Source: Nostoc favosum CHAB5714 (GTDB taxonomy: Bacteria; Cyanobacteriota; Cyanobacteriia; Cyanobacteriales; Nostocaceae). Taken from it: DNA of 64,000 nucleotides. Position numbers and translations under genes: made by a program. The notes below the pieces were generated by a model that worked only from the letters and a program-made list of their open reading frames with translations, was not told the origin of the DNA and searched no databases. The stretch covers positions 117,611 through 181,610 of the forward strand of contig NZ_JAIVFQ010000006.1 of the NCBI RefSeq assembly GCF_020829495.1, in the 5' to 3' direction. Below are positions 1-9,184 of the stretch, one piece after another (within the stretch, counting starts at the first letter, position 1; the number at the start of each line of letters is the position of its first letter).

Positions 1-989
1 GCTTGAAGTGTCACTTCCGCCGGTTTGGTAGGAAATTGCAGGGGATTTGAGCTAGGAATCAGGTTCTGTGGAATTTGCACCGGCCCTGACGGCGCAGGAG
101 TTACGGTTCTCGGCACAGTGGAAGGTTGCACCGAACCCCCTGGCACAGGAATTATGGTTTCCGGCACTGTGGTCGGTTGCACTGAACCCTCTGGTGCAGG
201 AGTTACGGTTTCCGGTGCAGTGGGAGTTGGCGTTGATTCTGTCGGAATCGGGTTATTACTCTGAGCAATGCGTAAGCCAGCAGCATTTTGTTGTAAGCAG
301 GTACTTGAGGCCAGTAGCAAAGCGGCTGAGGAATCAGTTTTGCTTTTCCCTAACTCCTGTGGACATTGTTGCGCTGACAACAGTTTTGCTGATCCTACAC
401 CTGTAGCTGAAGTTTGTAAAAATGTCCGCGACTGAGTAACAGTATTTATCTTTTGAACCACTGGCTGCTGTGCAGAAGACAGGGACAAAATTTCTTTTTG
501 GACAGAAGAGGGTTTTAAAGTGTAGTTGGGAACTACTATGCTCTTTGATTCCTGCCCATAAGCATTTGAATTACTGTTTTTTTGGTTATTTTGAGCAGAA
601 CGGCTGACAGCAAGCTGTTGGGAAGAATTAGAGGTAGGTGTCAAACTGAAAAATCTACCTTCATTTTTCTTAAGTACTTGTTTTATCGGCACAACAGTAT
701 TTTCAGCCGTAAACACTGGAATACTGTTATTACTTAAAGGCTTCATACTAAGTTTAGTGAAACCGAAAGCAGGTACTAGGGTTGGAACACTAACATTTGC
801 ACCGTTATGCAGTTGCGTATTCATGATGCCCCCAACTAAGTCTTGACCATAAGTGGAAGTCAAAACACTAGGAGAAGAGGCCAGCCGTACCCCAGTTAGT
901 TTTACAGTCCCAGCCCAAGTCGGCTGAGTTGTTAAGACTGCTGCTGTCACACCAGGCAATAAGCTATGGAATAATTGCTGTCCTTTCAC
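1..989 (-). CDS. TolC-family outer-membrane protein (HgdD-like), N-terminal part, runs off the window
   Basis: An open frame without stops runs leftward from a GTG at 989 to the window edge, about 329 codons. A purine-rich GAGGG lies just upstream of this GTG, and the first 26 residues read as a signal peptide (MKGQQLFHSLLPGV... ending TWA). The next stretch (GTVKLTGVRL) resembles the opening of an AMIN-type domain. Residues 240-320 are Pro/Thr/Val-rich, with an imperfect repeat of about 20 residues (PETVTPAPEGSVQPTTV). The visible end (PLQFPTKPAEVTLQ) resembles the lead-in to the TolC fold of cyanobacterial outer-membrane efflux proteins. It follows kaiC by about 100 bp on the same strand, the position of hgdD in Anabaena PCC 7120. 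The TolC domain itself lies outside the window, so the family call rests on the lead-in and synteny. An earlier GTG at 1001 lacks a ribosome site. Confidence 0.6.
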   Translation of the reverse strand, partial: MKGQQLFHSLLPGVTAAVLTTQPTWAGTVKLTGVRLASSPSVLTSTYGQDLVGGIMNTQLHNGANVSVPTLVPAFGFTKLSMKPLSNNSIPVFTAENTVVPIKQVLKKNEGRFFSLTPTSNSSQQLAVSRSAQNNQKNSNSNAYGQESKSIVVPNYTLKPSSVQKEILSLSSAQQPVVQKINTVTQSRTFLQTSATGVGSAKLLSAQQCPQELGKSKTDSSAALLLASSTCLQQNAAGLRIAQSNNPIPTESTPTPTAPETVTPAPEGSVQPTTVPETIIPVPGGSVQPSTVPRTVTPAPSGPVQIPQNLIPSSNPLQFPTKPAEVTLQ

Positions 990-1043
990 CGCATCCCTCA
1001 CACGAAAATCAATCTAGCGGCAGAAAACCTTTCTTCACCACAG

Positions 1044-1101
1044 AATATAGCACGATACTAAATTTAGGAAAGAATATACTACGATACTAAATTTAGGGTT
1101 C
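1044..1101. repeat. two-copy direct repeat at the kaiC 3' end
   Basis: The string CGATACTAAATTTAGG occurs twice about 29 bp apart, with similar flanks (AATATAGCA/AATATACTA). The right copy covers the kaiC stop codon, so it is a short tandem duplication in the kaiC-tolC spacer. No clear terminator stem is seen here. Confidence 0.6.
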
Positions 1102-2655
1102 GGAACTCTGTTTGTCTTCAAAACGTCTAACAATGCGAGAAAGTTCCGCCTTTTCATCGATACTAACGCGAGTAGGAGCACCGCTAATAATCCGTTCGTA
1201 GTTTCGGAATGAATCTTTGATATCGGGCCCGTCAGCAGTAATATTATACTCACGAATGCCCTTATCGTGCCAAGAGCCTCTCATTTTAAATACGTTAATT
1301 GCCCGCGACATTTCTCCCCGAATTTCTACGTACTGGAGCATCAAAATTGTATCGGTGATCGTGGAAATATGAGAGTCAGTAATGGAATGCGCTCCCAGAA
1401 ATTGATCGGTTGTGTTAGTAAAGAAACCAGTAATTTCTTCTTGTTTAGCATAACCCGTCACACCAATCACAAACTGCCGAAATGCATTATTGCTCACTCC
1501 TCTCGCTAGTGCTGAGAGTGAATCAATGGCGATGCGGGCTGGTTTGAAGACAGCAATTTCTGATTTAATAATTTGTAAGTGGTCTTCTAAACCAGTTGAT
1601 TCGGGATAGGTACAAATTATTTTGAGTAAACCTTGATCTTCTAATTCCTCAAAATCAATTCCCCAAGAGGAAGCATTTCGAGATAGTTGGGCGCGTGATT
1701 CTTCGTAAGCAAATAATATTGCCTGTTCTCCATTGAGACAGCCATCTTGAATAAACTTACTTACTAACAGGGTTTTGCCAGTCCCTGTAGCTCCTGTTGC
1801 CAAAATAATCGAATCTTTAAAGAAACCACCACCGCACATTTCATCTAAAGTTTTGACACCAGAAGATACCCTGACATTAGAAGATCGTTGAGTCAAGCGC
1901 ATTGCTCCCAGTGGGAAGATGTTAACCCCTTCATTAGTAATCGTGAAGGGATATTCGCCTTTCATGTGAGTTGTGCCGCGCAACTTGAGAATTTCAGTTG
2001 TGCGACGGCGGCGTTCTCCTTCTAAAACGTTGCGAACAATTACTACATTATCGGAAACAAATTCTTCCACTCCAAAAGAGGCAACGGGGCCATATTCTTC
2101 GCTACGTTCAGTTGTAATAATAGTGGTGACATTGAGTAGTTTCAGACGGGCTACTAGGCGAAAAATCTCGCGCCGGACTACTCCCATCGCTTCATACTGC
2201 TGAAATACTGCTGTTATTGAGTCGATTGAAACTCGTTTAGCTTTGTATTTGCGAATCGCATATTGCAATCGCTCAATTAGTGCAGACAGGTCAAAATTCC
2301 CAACTATATCCTGTCCTTCAGGATCGGGAGATGCATCAAGAATAAACAACTTGCCTTCCTCAATTAGGCGTGGCAGGTTCCACCCAAAAACATGAGCATT
2401 TTTAATAATATCACTGGGTGATTCTTCAAAAGTAACAAATACTCCTGGTTCGTCAAAGTAGGTGATGCCGTTATAGAGAAACTGAAGAGAGAATAAAGTT
2501 TTGCCTGTACCGGAAGTGCCACTTATCAAGGTAGTTCTACCAATTGGTAAACCACCATGACTAATATCGTCAAACCCTTCGATCATCGTGCGAATTTTTT
2601 CTACACCTCCAATTTTCGGTGTCTTTTTTGGTTTTAGTTGCTCGGTTTCACTCAT
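1093..2655 (-). CDS. kaiC: circadian clock ATPase/autokinase KaiC
   Basis: KaiC is the double-domain RecA-like ATPase, autokinase and autophosphatase at the heart of the cyanobacterial oscillator; it works as a hexamer in the cytosol with KaiA and KaiB. The 520 residues match the normal length. The CI domain has Walker A GTSGTGKT at 46-53 and the catalytic Glu pair at 77-78 (TFEES). CII has GATGTGKT at 288-295 and the Glu pair at 318-319 (AYEES). The two phospho-acceptor sites are present as S431-T432 in TDSHISTITDT, and the C-terminal tail keeps the KaiA-binding type sequence SRIVRRFEDKQ. It is the last kai gene on this strand, separated from kaiB by 330 bp that contain dispersed repeats. 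No key residue is missing. Confidence 0.97.
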   Translation of the reverse strand: MSETEQLKPKKTPKIGGVEKIRTMIEGFDDISHGGLPIGRTTLISGTSGTGKTLFSLQFLYNGITYFDEPGVFVTFEESPSDIIKNAHVFGWNLPRLIEEGKLFILDASPDPEGQDIVGNFDLSALIERLQYAIRKYKAKRVSIDSITAVFQQYEAMGVVRREIFRLVARLKLLNVTTIITTERSEEYGPVASFGVEEFVSDNVVIVRNVLEGERRRRTTEILKLRGTTHMKGEYPFTITNEGVNIFPLGAMRLTQRSSNVRVSSGVKTLDEMCGGGFFKDSIILATGATGTGKTLLVSKFIQDGCLNGEQAILFAYEESRAQLSRNASSWGIDFEELEDQGLLKIICTYPESTGLEDHLQIIKSEIAVFKPARIAIDSLSALARGVSNNAFRQFVIGVTGYAKQEEITGFFTNTTDQFLGAHSITDSHISTITDTILMLQYVEIRGEMSRAINVFKMRGSWHDKGIREYNITADGPDIKDSFRNYERIISGAPTRVSIDEKAELSRIVRRFEDKQSSEP

Positions 2656-2985
2656 TGTTTGATAACAAAAGGGTATTAAATAATTCGTAATGACGCTCGT
2701 TCCTCGCTACCGCTACGCTAACGTAATTCGTAATGGGCTTCTCTTCGAGACGCTAAACGCGAACGCCCCGCAACGCTTTCGTCAATTTTGTTTTGTATTA
2801 GCGAAGCGTTAGCGAGTCCGCGAGCGTCTGGGGATTTAACGCCAACACAAAACAAAATTTTTATTGAACCGGGGGACTTAAACCCACGGAACTAGTTAAA
2901 AACTGTTTTTTATGACTAAATTTTTGACTCTATTTTGGCGAGGCTATTTGTAAACATGGCTCCCCTACATAGTTAAAACTTTCGC
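2656..2985. repeat. kaiB-kaiC spacer filled with dispersed Nostoc-type repeats
   Basis: No gene is seen. About 2690-2835 consists of the dispersed palindromic motif family built from CTACCGCTACGCTAACG, CTTCTCTTCGAGACGCTAA and GCGAAGCGTTAGCGAG, which recurs at 8070-8110, 8430-8510, 20613-20665 and 37090-37155. Next come an inverted pair TTTTGTTTTGT/ACAAAACAAAA and an A/T-rich stretch. The repeats may separate kaiC transcription from kaiBA or place a hairpin in the mRNA. Confidence 0.6.
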
Positions 2986-3312
2986 TCATTCATTATTTTC
3001 CTCTTCAAAATCTCCTTCACTCAGTTCTTCATAAAGCAAATCTAACCCAATCAATACTCTTTCCCTATCTGAAAGATCCCCGATAATTTTGCGAACGGGT
3101 GGAGGCAAAATTTTAGATAATGTTGGCGTCGCCAATATTTTATCTTCTTCTGCCAGTTGCGGGCTTTTCAGTACATCGATCACTTTTAAAGCATAAACAC
3201 CTTTAAACTCCTGCTCTAAAATATTTTTGAGTGTTTTTAATGCCCGGACTGAATTAGGGGTATTCCCTGCTACGTAAAGTTTGAGAACGTAGGTTTTTCT
3301 GGCTTTATCCAT
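2986..3312 (-). CDS. kaiB: circadian clock protein KaiB
   Basis: KaiB is the small fold-switching clock protein that binds the KaiC CI ring at night and sequesters KaiA. The 108 residues begin with [20 protein letters not shown], the typical thioredoxin-like first strand and loop, and include [20 protein letters not shown] with the conserved cis-proline-type ATPTL segment. The acidic tail ([12 protein letters not shown]) is usual for KaiB. It lies 82 bp downstream of kaiA on the same strand and is likely co-transcribed with it. Confidence 0.96.
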   Translation of the reverse strand: MDKARKTYVLKLYVAGNTPNSVRALKTLKNILEQEFKGVYALKVIDVLKSPQLAEEDKILATPTLSKILPPPVRKIIGDLSDRERVLIGLDLLYEELSEGDFEEENNE

Positions 3313-3394
3313 ATACTTACAAGCTAGTCATGAGAATATAAATACAATATTTGTTTGCCCATTGTCGGTGGCTAACAACATCGATAAGTTTAAT

Positions 3395-3976
3395 TTATCT
3401 AGAAATTGAACTTCTATAGAGTTCGCACAGGTGAGCGAGGATATCTATCAACGTTAGACGGTAATCAAGTAACGCTTCATTGCTCCTTCCTTCTAATTTT
3501 AGCTGGTTAGAAAATTCTTCAATTACCTCCATGTGAATTTCAATGATTTGAGGCACAGGAATATTCGCATAAAATATAGTATTGATAAATTTATCAATTT
3601 TTTCTTTGAGTGTTTTATCTGTGGTAAAATAGTTTATAAGAATCAGGCTATAATCTGATTTAAGGTGTCTTAATAATCCTTGCCTTTCTGCTGGAGTCAT
3701 CTCCTGGAAATGCTGTTGGCTTTTTTGGGTGTGACTGGCAAATACATAAATGTACTTGTCAGTGGATGCTTGATTTGGATTTTGTTGGAGCCAATTTGGT
3801 AAATAGTTTATTTTTCCAGAGGTAGTTGCAGCAACGGGTAGATAGCAAAACTGAGCAATAATCGCGTCAATAACTTTCCATACCCATCTGCTCCAACCTT
3901 TTTGGTTGTCTAAGTCAACTAGATTATTTAAATATTTCTTAACATCAGGTTGCAGAATCAATATCGGTAATAACAT
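3395..3976 (-). CDS. kaiA: KaiA, short form without the pseudo-receiver domain
   Basis: KaiA stimulates KaiC autophosphorylation by binding the C-terminal tails of KaiC as a dimer. Residues from about 93 to the end (MTPAERQGLLRHLKSDY, EIHMEVIEEFSNQLKLEGRS, LLDYRLTLIDILAHLCELYR) are the all-helical KaiC-binding domain. The first 90 residues do not look like the N-terminal pseudo-receiver of unicellular KaiA (about 284 residues in S. elongatus) but include a linker-like segment (YVFASHTQKSQQHF). Short KaiA forms are known for Nostoc and Anabaena. An upstream frame overlapping the start begins inside a dispersed repeat and was not joined. An input role through the pseudo-receiver is therefore absent here. 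Confidence 0.9.
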   Translation of the reverse strand: MLLPILILQPDVKKYLNNLVDLDNQKGWSRWVWKVIDAIIAQFCYLPVAATTSGKINYLPNWLQQNPNQASTDKYIYVFASHTQKSQQHFQEMTPAERQGLLRHLKSDYSLILINYFTTDKTLKEKIDKFINTIFYANIPVPQIIEIHMEVIEEFSNQLKLEGRSNEALLDYRLTLIDILAHLCELYRSSISR

Positions 3977-4639
3977 TTATTCTTAAATCTATCTCATTGA
4001 TCGCCTTGACCAAGAAACGTGGGCTGATCAGTTTGGCTAACGCTTCTAAGGGAATACTAGGTGTGCAGTAAACTGGTGATTCCACCCCAAAATAAGGCTC
4101 TATGTTAACAGGTAGTGCTAGCACCGCAAGGCGGAAGTCAAAAGTCAAAAGTCAAAAGTCAAAACTTTTGTATATCAAGGCTTTTACTTGTTTAAAATGG
4201 TAGCTTGATTTACGCCTTGCGGTGCTAGCCACTCAACAACTAAGTGCAGCAACTGAGTAATTGGACTTAGTAGGTCTTTGATGATGAGGTATCTGTCGGC
4301 ATAGCAAGACACAGTAGCTGATTTATTATTTGCATATTTACGTATGTAAATAGATAGATTTTTTTATTTTGCTCCTTGATAAGATACTTAAACGAACTTA
4401 AAGGATTGTCCCATTCTAAATCATTATAATTCCTCAAGGTTCTAAAGCGATTCTTTGGGGCCATAATTGTTTTAGCTGTCGCTATCGATGAGGAGTTTAA
4501 ATACCAGTAAGACACTGGGGAGGCTAGTTGCTAGAACTTAGAAACGTCGCCTCTTGGAAAAATATAAAGGACGCAAAAGTGCCCGTGAGGGGAAATTCCG
4601 TTTTTTTTTAATGGCGTTGAAATAACCAGAGTTGCTTAT
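3977..4639. other. intergenic region between kaiA and the hybrid kinase
   Basis: This 663-bp spacer separates the divergent kaiA and hybrid kinase genes and should contain both promoters. It holds the 113-bp inverted-repeat element at 4117-4229. A frame on the minus strand (4267-4515, 82 codons) has no recognisable motif and was not called. The rest is A/T-rich with no other structure seen. Confidence 0.5.
4117..4229. mobile_element. 113-bp inverted-repeat element carrying heptamer repeats
   Basis: The ends are a perfect 17-bp inverted repeat, GCTAGCACCGCAAGGCG at 4117-4133 and its complement at 4213-4229. Just inside the left end are four AGTCAAA-type heptamers. The left end and heptamers recur at about 30928-30975 (GTACCGCAAGGCGGAAGTC then AGTCAAA units), so this is a dispersed element. 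No coding capacity. Confidence 0.75.
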
Positions 4640-7600
4640 ATGAGTCTTCTTAGAGGATATGGCTTCAGGCGAAAACACCATCAACAGTTGACAGATGGAA
4701 ATGCCGGAGGGTTCCACAGGAAGAATGACCCCAAAAGCCCTATGTTAATGCTAGATTACCCGCTTTATGACTTTCAGGCAACCGTACCTAGCTGCTCCCA
4801 AACAAGTTCTCTGGCAGTGGTGTTGGAGATTTTTGAGCAAGAGCAGTGCGATCGCTTGGTAGTATTGAATCAACAGCAATCCCCCATCGGATTGCTGTAT
4901 TCTGCCCGTTTAATCCAAAAATTATTAGTACATAGTGACGATAAAAATCTAAATTTACATCAATCACTCTCTATCTGGGGTCAAGGTTTAATTGAGCCAA
5001 TACAGACAATATCAGCTTCTGAGCGTGTAGAGCAATTAGGCTTGCACTTGTGTTATGCACAAGCCGAAAAACAGCAGAACTTAGATTGGGCGCTGATTGA
5101 CTCTGATGGTCAATATTTGGGGCTGCTGGATAGTTCACGCCTGTTGCGATCGCTGGCTAAGGAACGCATGGCTGGGTTACAAAGTTCAGCCATCGAGAGG
5201 TCGTCTGGTGAGCAGCCGCCAAATGAACCCAAGTCATTGGGACACCAGCCACTGGTACAGTTGCTAGAAAGACTGCCTTGGCCTTTGATGTTGCAAACGG
5301 GGACTGGCGAGGTAGTAGCACGAAATCCCGCCTGGTGGGAGCAATTAGGAGCCTTGAAAGATCCAGAAGGAGTTAGGCAACAGGTGGAGGCAATACTTGT
5401 CCCTAAGCTTTCCGAAAAACCAGAATATGTCAGCCAACGAGCAATCAAGGTTTATCCCAATGGTAGGGAGAATGGGCATGGTGGTGAAGAGGAACTGACC
5501 CAGCAAGAAGCATCACCAGATGCTGTATACAGTCGCTGCTATTTGGATAGTCAAGTAGGTACTTGTACTTGCGTTGTCGAAGTGCAAAATGGTCAGGAGC
5601 GAATCTGGCAATTTGCCAAAATTCCCTTAGATAGTCCTGAGTTTCAAGTCATGAGTGCTGAAGCTGAGGTTGCACTCAGCGAGGATTTGTGGTTAGTTTT
5701 AGCTACTGATGTGACTGAGCAGCAGCAGCTTTGCAAAGAATTGGCAGCAAAGAATGCTGATTTAATTCAACTAAATCGGTTGAAGGATGAGTTTTTAGCT
5801 TGTATTAGTCATGAACTCAAAACTCCCTTAACTGCCGTTTTAGGATTATCGCGGTTGCTGGTGGATCAGCAGTTGGGAGAACTCAACGAGCGTCAAGCCC
5901 GTTATGCAGGACTGATTCATCAAAGCGGACGCCACCTGATGAGCGTGGTTAATGACATTTTAGATTTGACCCGGATGGAAACGGGACAAATGGATTTGAC
6001 GCTAACTCCGGTGAAAATTCAGGCTGTGTGCGATCGCGCCTTATCAGATGCTAAAGCTATCCACACTCAAACTACCAAAACTACATCTGCCTCGCCAACT
6101 CAAAACGCCCGTTCATCTGCTCCCCAATTCTGTCTTTCCATTGAACTAGGTTTAGACCAGATAGTGGCAGATGAATTGCGCTTGCGCCAGATGCTAGTAC
6201 ACCTACTTTCCAACGCCTTTAAATTCACCGAAATATCTGGTGAAATCGGGCTACGGGTGAGTCGTTGGGAAGGATGGATTGCCTTTACGGTTTGGGATAC
6301 AGGCATTGGGATTCCTGAACACCAGCAACACTTAATCTTTCAAAAATTTCAACAACTAGAAAATCCCCTCACCCGCCAATTTGAAGGCACTGGTTTGGGG
6401 CTGGTATTAACCCGGGCCTTGGCTCGTCTCCACGGAGGAGATGTCAGCTTCTTATCGCGTGAAGGAAAAGGTAGCCAGTTTACACTACTTCTGCCGCCCA
6501 GTCCCCCGAAAACAGGCTTTTCGGAACCAGATATGGGAATCAAAGAAGAGGAAGAAACGCGACACCAATCGACACGGGAAAACTCAGCCGCCGCTCGTTT
6601 GCATGTTACTACGTCCACACAGCATCATCCCGCCAGTTCGCAACGGTTGGTTTTGGTAGTCGAGGCAGTAGCCAGATATATTGAAGACTTGACCGAACAA
6701 CTCAAAGGTTTAGGATATCGGGTAGTAATTGCGCGATCGGGGACAGAAGCAGTCGAAAAAGCTCGGCGTTTGCAACCAATCGCCATATTTTTGAATCCGT
6801 TACTACCCCTGCTATCAGGCTGGGATGTGCTGACTTTACTGAAATCTGACACCGCAACCCGTCATATATCTGTAATTGTGACAGCGACGGCAGCCGAAAA
6901 GGAGCAAGCATTTGCTAACCGAGCCGATGGTTTCTTAAGCTTACCAGTAGAGAATCACCTTTTAGCACCAGTTCTCGAAAAATTATGTACTTCACCAGCA
7001 GTTTTGCCGCAAGGGTTAAACAACAGCGCAATTATCCCAACTAAAACCCCACTGCGAATTCTCAGGTTGGTGAATCCCCAGTTGGAATCGGTCAATCCCC
7101 ACCCCTCACTTCGAGAACACCGGGTGATTGAAGTAGATGACCTAGATCAAGCAGAACTTTTGGCGCGGGTATGGCAGTTTGATGTTATTTTGCTAGATGT
7201 CGAAAGTACCACCGCCCAAATTTATCTGCAAGAACTAATTCAGCACCCACGTTTGGCGGCTATCCCACTAGTTACTTGCGATGTCGCAACCACCCTAATA
7301 GCTTCAAAAATACCAGAGTTATCTGTATTTCCTTACTTAACACCATTTGCTAAGGACAACAGCAGTCGCACTGAGAAAGCAGATGCCTTACTATCAGTAT
7401 TGGAAATTGCTTCTGGGATTTGCTGTCCTGCTAACATCTTGGTAGTGGATTTAACAATGCTGCGTGATTTACCACAGGTAAGACGCAAGCAAGTTAAGGC
7501 TTCTCGGACAGCAAAAAATTGCTCAATTAGCAGTGAAACTGCTGAACGGGGGTCTGAGTGGTTCCAAGCTTTAATTCAGTACCTACAAACAGCAGGCTTC

Positions 7601-7978
7601 AAAGCGGCGATGAGTCCCTGTTGGGCAGAAGTGTTACAACAAATTCGCCACCAAAGCGTTGACTTACTGCTAATTTGTTTAGGAGAATCCGCTATCCACA
7701 AAGACGTACTAAAAGCACTGAAAACATTGGGAGATTCGCCTGACAAATTACCACCAATTTTAGTACTGAATCAGCGATTAAATCATCCAGAAACCAGTTT
7801 CCAGCCTGGGGTAGCTTATAAGGAAATTGATAAGCAGAAGAAGAATGGTTTGGAATCTATAGAAACTGTTGTTGGTGCGATCGCTACTCAAATATTACCG
7901 CGATCCATATCAATGGAAGACCTCTTAAACCAGATCAATCACGCTTTAGCTGTCAACGGTTACAATCACAAATGTTAA
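4640..7978 (+). CDS. CBS-domain hybrid sensor histidine kinase with degenerate receivers
   Basis: The 1112-residue frame starts with a region likely upstream of the real start; an ATG at 4742 (MLMLDYPLYDFQATVP) is the better candidate. Residues about 40-170 resemble a pair of CBS modules. A linker leads to a HisKA domain with H-box SHELKTPL (His about residue 391), an N box (NAFKFT), DTGIGIPEHQQ and GTGLGLVLTRALA, so the kinase core is intact. Three weaker receiver-like folds follow. The first has FLNPLLPLLSGWDVL, with Asn where the phospho-accepting Asp is expected, so it is probably not phosphorylated. The later ones (VILLDVES, DLLLICLG) are also poorly conserved. No membrane segment is seen, so it is probably cytosolic. 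Its start faces kaiA, so a clock link is possible but rests on position only. Confidence 0.85.
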   Translation: MSLLRGYGFRRKHHQQLTDGNAGGFHRKNDPKSPMLMLDYPLYDFQATVPSCSQTSSLAVVLEIFEQEQCDRLVVLNQQQSPIGLLYSARLIQKLLVHSDDKNLNLHQSLSIWGQGLIEPIQTISASERVEQLGLHLCYAQAEKQQNLDWALIDSDGQYLGLLDSSRLLRSLAKERMAGLQSSAIERSSGEQPPNEPKSLGHQPLVQLLERLPWPLMLQTGTGEVVARNPAWWEQLGALKDPEGVRQQVEAILVPKLSEKPEYVSQRAIKVYPNGRENGHGGEEELTQQEASPDAVYSRCYLDSQVGTCTCVVEVQNGQERIWQFAKIPLDSPEFQVMSAEAEVALSEDLWLVLATDVTEQQQLCKELAAKNADLIQLNRLKDEFLACISHELKTPLTAVLGLSRLLVDQQLGELNERQARYAGLIHQSGRHLMSVVNDILDLTRMETGQMDLTLTPVKIQAVCDRALSDAKAIHTQTTKTTSASPTQNARSSAPQFCLSIELGLDQIVADELRLRQMLVHLLSNAFKFTEISGEIGLRVSRWEGWIAFTVWDTGIGIPEHQQHLIFQKFQQLENPLTRQFEGTGLGLVLTRALARLHGGDVSFLSREGKGSQFTLLLPPSPPKTGFSEPDMGIKEEEETRHQSTRENSAAARLHVTTSTQHHPASSQRLVLVVEAVARYIEDLTEQLKGLGYRVVIARSGTEAVEKARRLQPIAIFLNPLLPLLSGWDVLTLLKSDTATRHISVIVTATAAEKEQAFANRADGFLSLPVENHLLAPVLEKLCTSPAVLPQGLNNSAIIPTKTPLRILRLVNPQLESVNPHPSLREHRVIEVDDLDQAELLARVWQFDVILLDVESTTAQIYLQELIQHPRLAAIPLVTCDVATTLIASKIPELSVFPYLTPFAKDNSSRTEKADALLSVLEIASGICCPANILVVDLTMLRDLPQVRRKQVKASRTAKNCSISSETAERGSEWFQALIQYLQTAGFKAAMSPCWAEVLQQIRHQSVDLLLICLGESAIHKDVLKALKTLGDSPDKLPPILVLNQRLNHPETSFQPGVAYKEIDKQKKNGLESIETVVGAIATQILPRSISMEDLLNQINHALAVNGYNHKC

Positions 7979-8179
7979 TGATTATTGAGAAGAAAATTGG
8001 TGGCGATGTCTACGACGGTCACTGAGCCAAGTCGTTGGCGCAGCCTAAGAAGAGAAGTGCGGGCTATGACGCTCGATGACTCGCTACCGCTACGCTATCG
8101 GCGTCGCTATAATTTCTGTTGCTGGGTGGTAAATATCCAATGTGCTAAAAAAGCAATACCTTGACCAAATAATTACTAA

Positions 8180-8315
8180 TATCATGTCCGCTTGATTACT
8201 TATTAAACCTGAAGAACCCCACCCCGCCAAAGCTGTGCTTTGTCTCCCCTCCCCGCAGGCTCTTAGGGGTTGGGGGTGGGGTTGTTTTATTATGGGTAAT
8301 TATCCGAACTTGATA
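8180..8315. mobile_element. small inverted-repeat element, family B (TATCATGTCCG)
   Basis: It starts TATCATGTCCG and ends CGAACTTGATA. The left 45 bp (through TTGATTACTTATTAAACC and GAAGAACCCC) are nearly identical to the element at 32909-33053. The middle has a G/C-rich stem (CTCCCCTCCCCGC with GGGGTTGGGGGTGGGG). No coding capacity; a MITE-like element is inferred from the second copy. Confidence 0.75.
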
Positions 8316-8368
8316 TAATTCGTAATTCGTAATTCGTAATTAAATGGGTATAGCAGCCCACACTGAAA

Positions 8369-8397
8369 TCAAAGATTTCAGTGGTCAACAATCAGTG
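8369..8397 (+). repeat. 29-bp inverted repeat, left arm
   Basis: The arm reads TCAAAGATTTCAGTGG followed by TCAACAATCAGTG. Its complement lies at 9080-9108 with a single mismatch. The pair brackets the broken GGDEF gene at 8536-8944. Confidence 0.75.
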
Positions 8398-8535
8398 GAG
8401 GATACAGAGCCAACACTGATTGTAACTACGAATTACGTTAGCGAACGCGAGTGCGTCTCGTAGAGAAGCGTTAGCGACGTTCGCGTAGCGTCTCGCAGAG
8501 AAGGAGCGTCATTATCAATTACGAATTATTTTGAC

Positions 8536-8944
8536 TCAGTTACTTACAGAATATCGATCTCGTCCCTGCTGTTTCGCAGCATAAAGGGCTTTATCTGTCA
8601 AGGCAATCAGTGTATCTGGTAAATTTTCCGGTATCGGAATGGTACTGGCAACCCCAAGACTGACGGTTACAATCTCACTTACATCAGAGCTTGAGCCTCT
8701 GTATATCGGTTACACTGACCTGGGAATCCCGATCAACAGCTGCCTTTAAGCGAACGATACTCTCACGAACTTCTGGATCAAACAGAAATGTGCCTAAATG
8801 TCCAATGTCTTTGAGTCGCCCTGTCATTTGGTGCATAATCAGTTGAGAGGTTGTGGAGTAGAAGTAATACACACTCGCACTGGTCACACCCACAGATAGC
8901 GCTGCGATCGCTAGACCCAGCTTGACTCCAAATAACATTTTCAT
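8536..8944 (-). pseudogene. remnant of a membrane-anchored GGDEF (diguanylate cyclase) gene
   Basis: Two pieces of one gene are joined out of frame. From 8944 an 86-codon frame begins with a signal or membrane segment (VKLGLAIAALSVGVTSASVYYFY) and a short extracytoplasmic sensor part, ending at a stop at 8684. Directly after, in the next frame, the DNA reads SDVSEIVTVSLGVAS, then DTLIALTDKALYAAKQQ and GRDRYSVSN with a stop at 8536-8538. That is the C-terminal end of a GGDEF domain (VSLGVA...ADKALYxAKxxGR...). The sensor, linker and GG(D/E)EF active-site part are missing, so there was a large internal deletion plus a frameshift. It cannot make c-di-GMP. Confidence 0.85.
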
Positions 8945-9079
8945 AAACAGGTATCTATCTGCTCTTGATGTTAGATTATAGTTCCCCCAATTGCCATAAA
9001 ACTTGCGAAGCTGTCAACCTAATTCATAATTAATAATTACTAATTCATAATTGCAATTATGAAGGGGCATAAAAGGGCG

Positions 9080-9108
9080 CACTGATTGTAGACCACTGAA
9101 ATCTTTGA
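9080..9108 (-). repeat. 29-bp inverted repeat, right arm
   Basis: Complement of 8369-8397 with one mismatch (CACTGATTGTAGACCACTG followed by AAATCTTTGA). AATTATG-type heptamers follow at about 9138-9172. Confidence 0.75.
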
Positions 9109-9184
9109 ATGAGCGTGCTTGCTCTGAACCCATAAAATTTATGAATTATGAATTATGAATTAATAATTATTTGGTCATTTGCCG

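Larger units (their letters stand above)
7979..8535. other. gene-free region with several repeats
   Basis: This stretch holds dispersed CTACCGCTACGC-type repeats near 8070-8110, a small inverted-repeat element (8180-8315), AATTCGT heptamers (about 8317-8342), one arm of a 29-bp inverted repeat (8369-8397) and another dispersed palindromic repeat (8430-8510). No coding frame is supported. Confidence 0.6.

Noticed and set aside
25..406. Plus-strand frames at the window start
   Set aside because: They are antisense to the signal-peptide-bearing TolC-like frame and consist of its Pro/Thr/Val repeat read backwards.
3945..4148. 67-codon minus frame overlapping the kaiA start
   Set aside because: It starts inside the dispersed AGTCAAA repeat and has no similarity to the KaiA pseudo-receiver that I can see.
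4267..4515. 82-codon minus frame upstream of the hybrid kinase
   Set aside because: No motif, no ribosome site, A/T-rich composition; likely chance.
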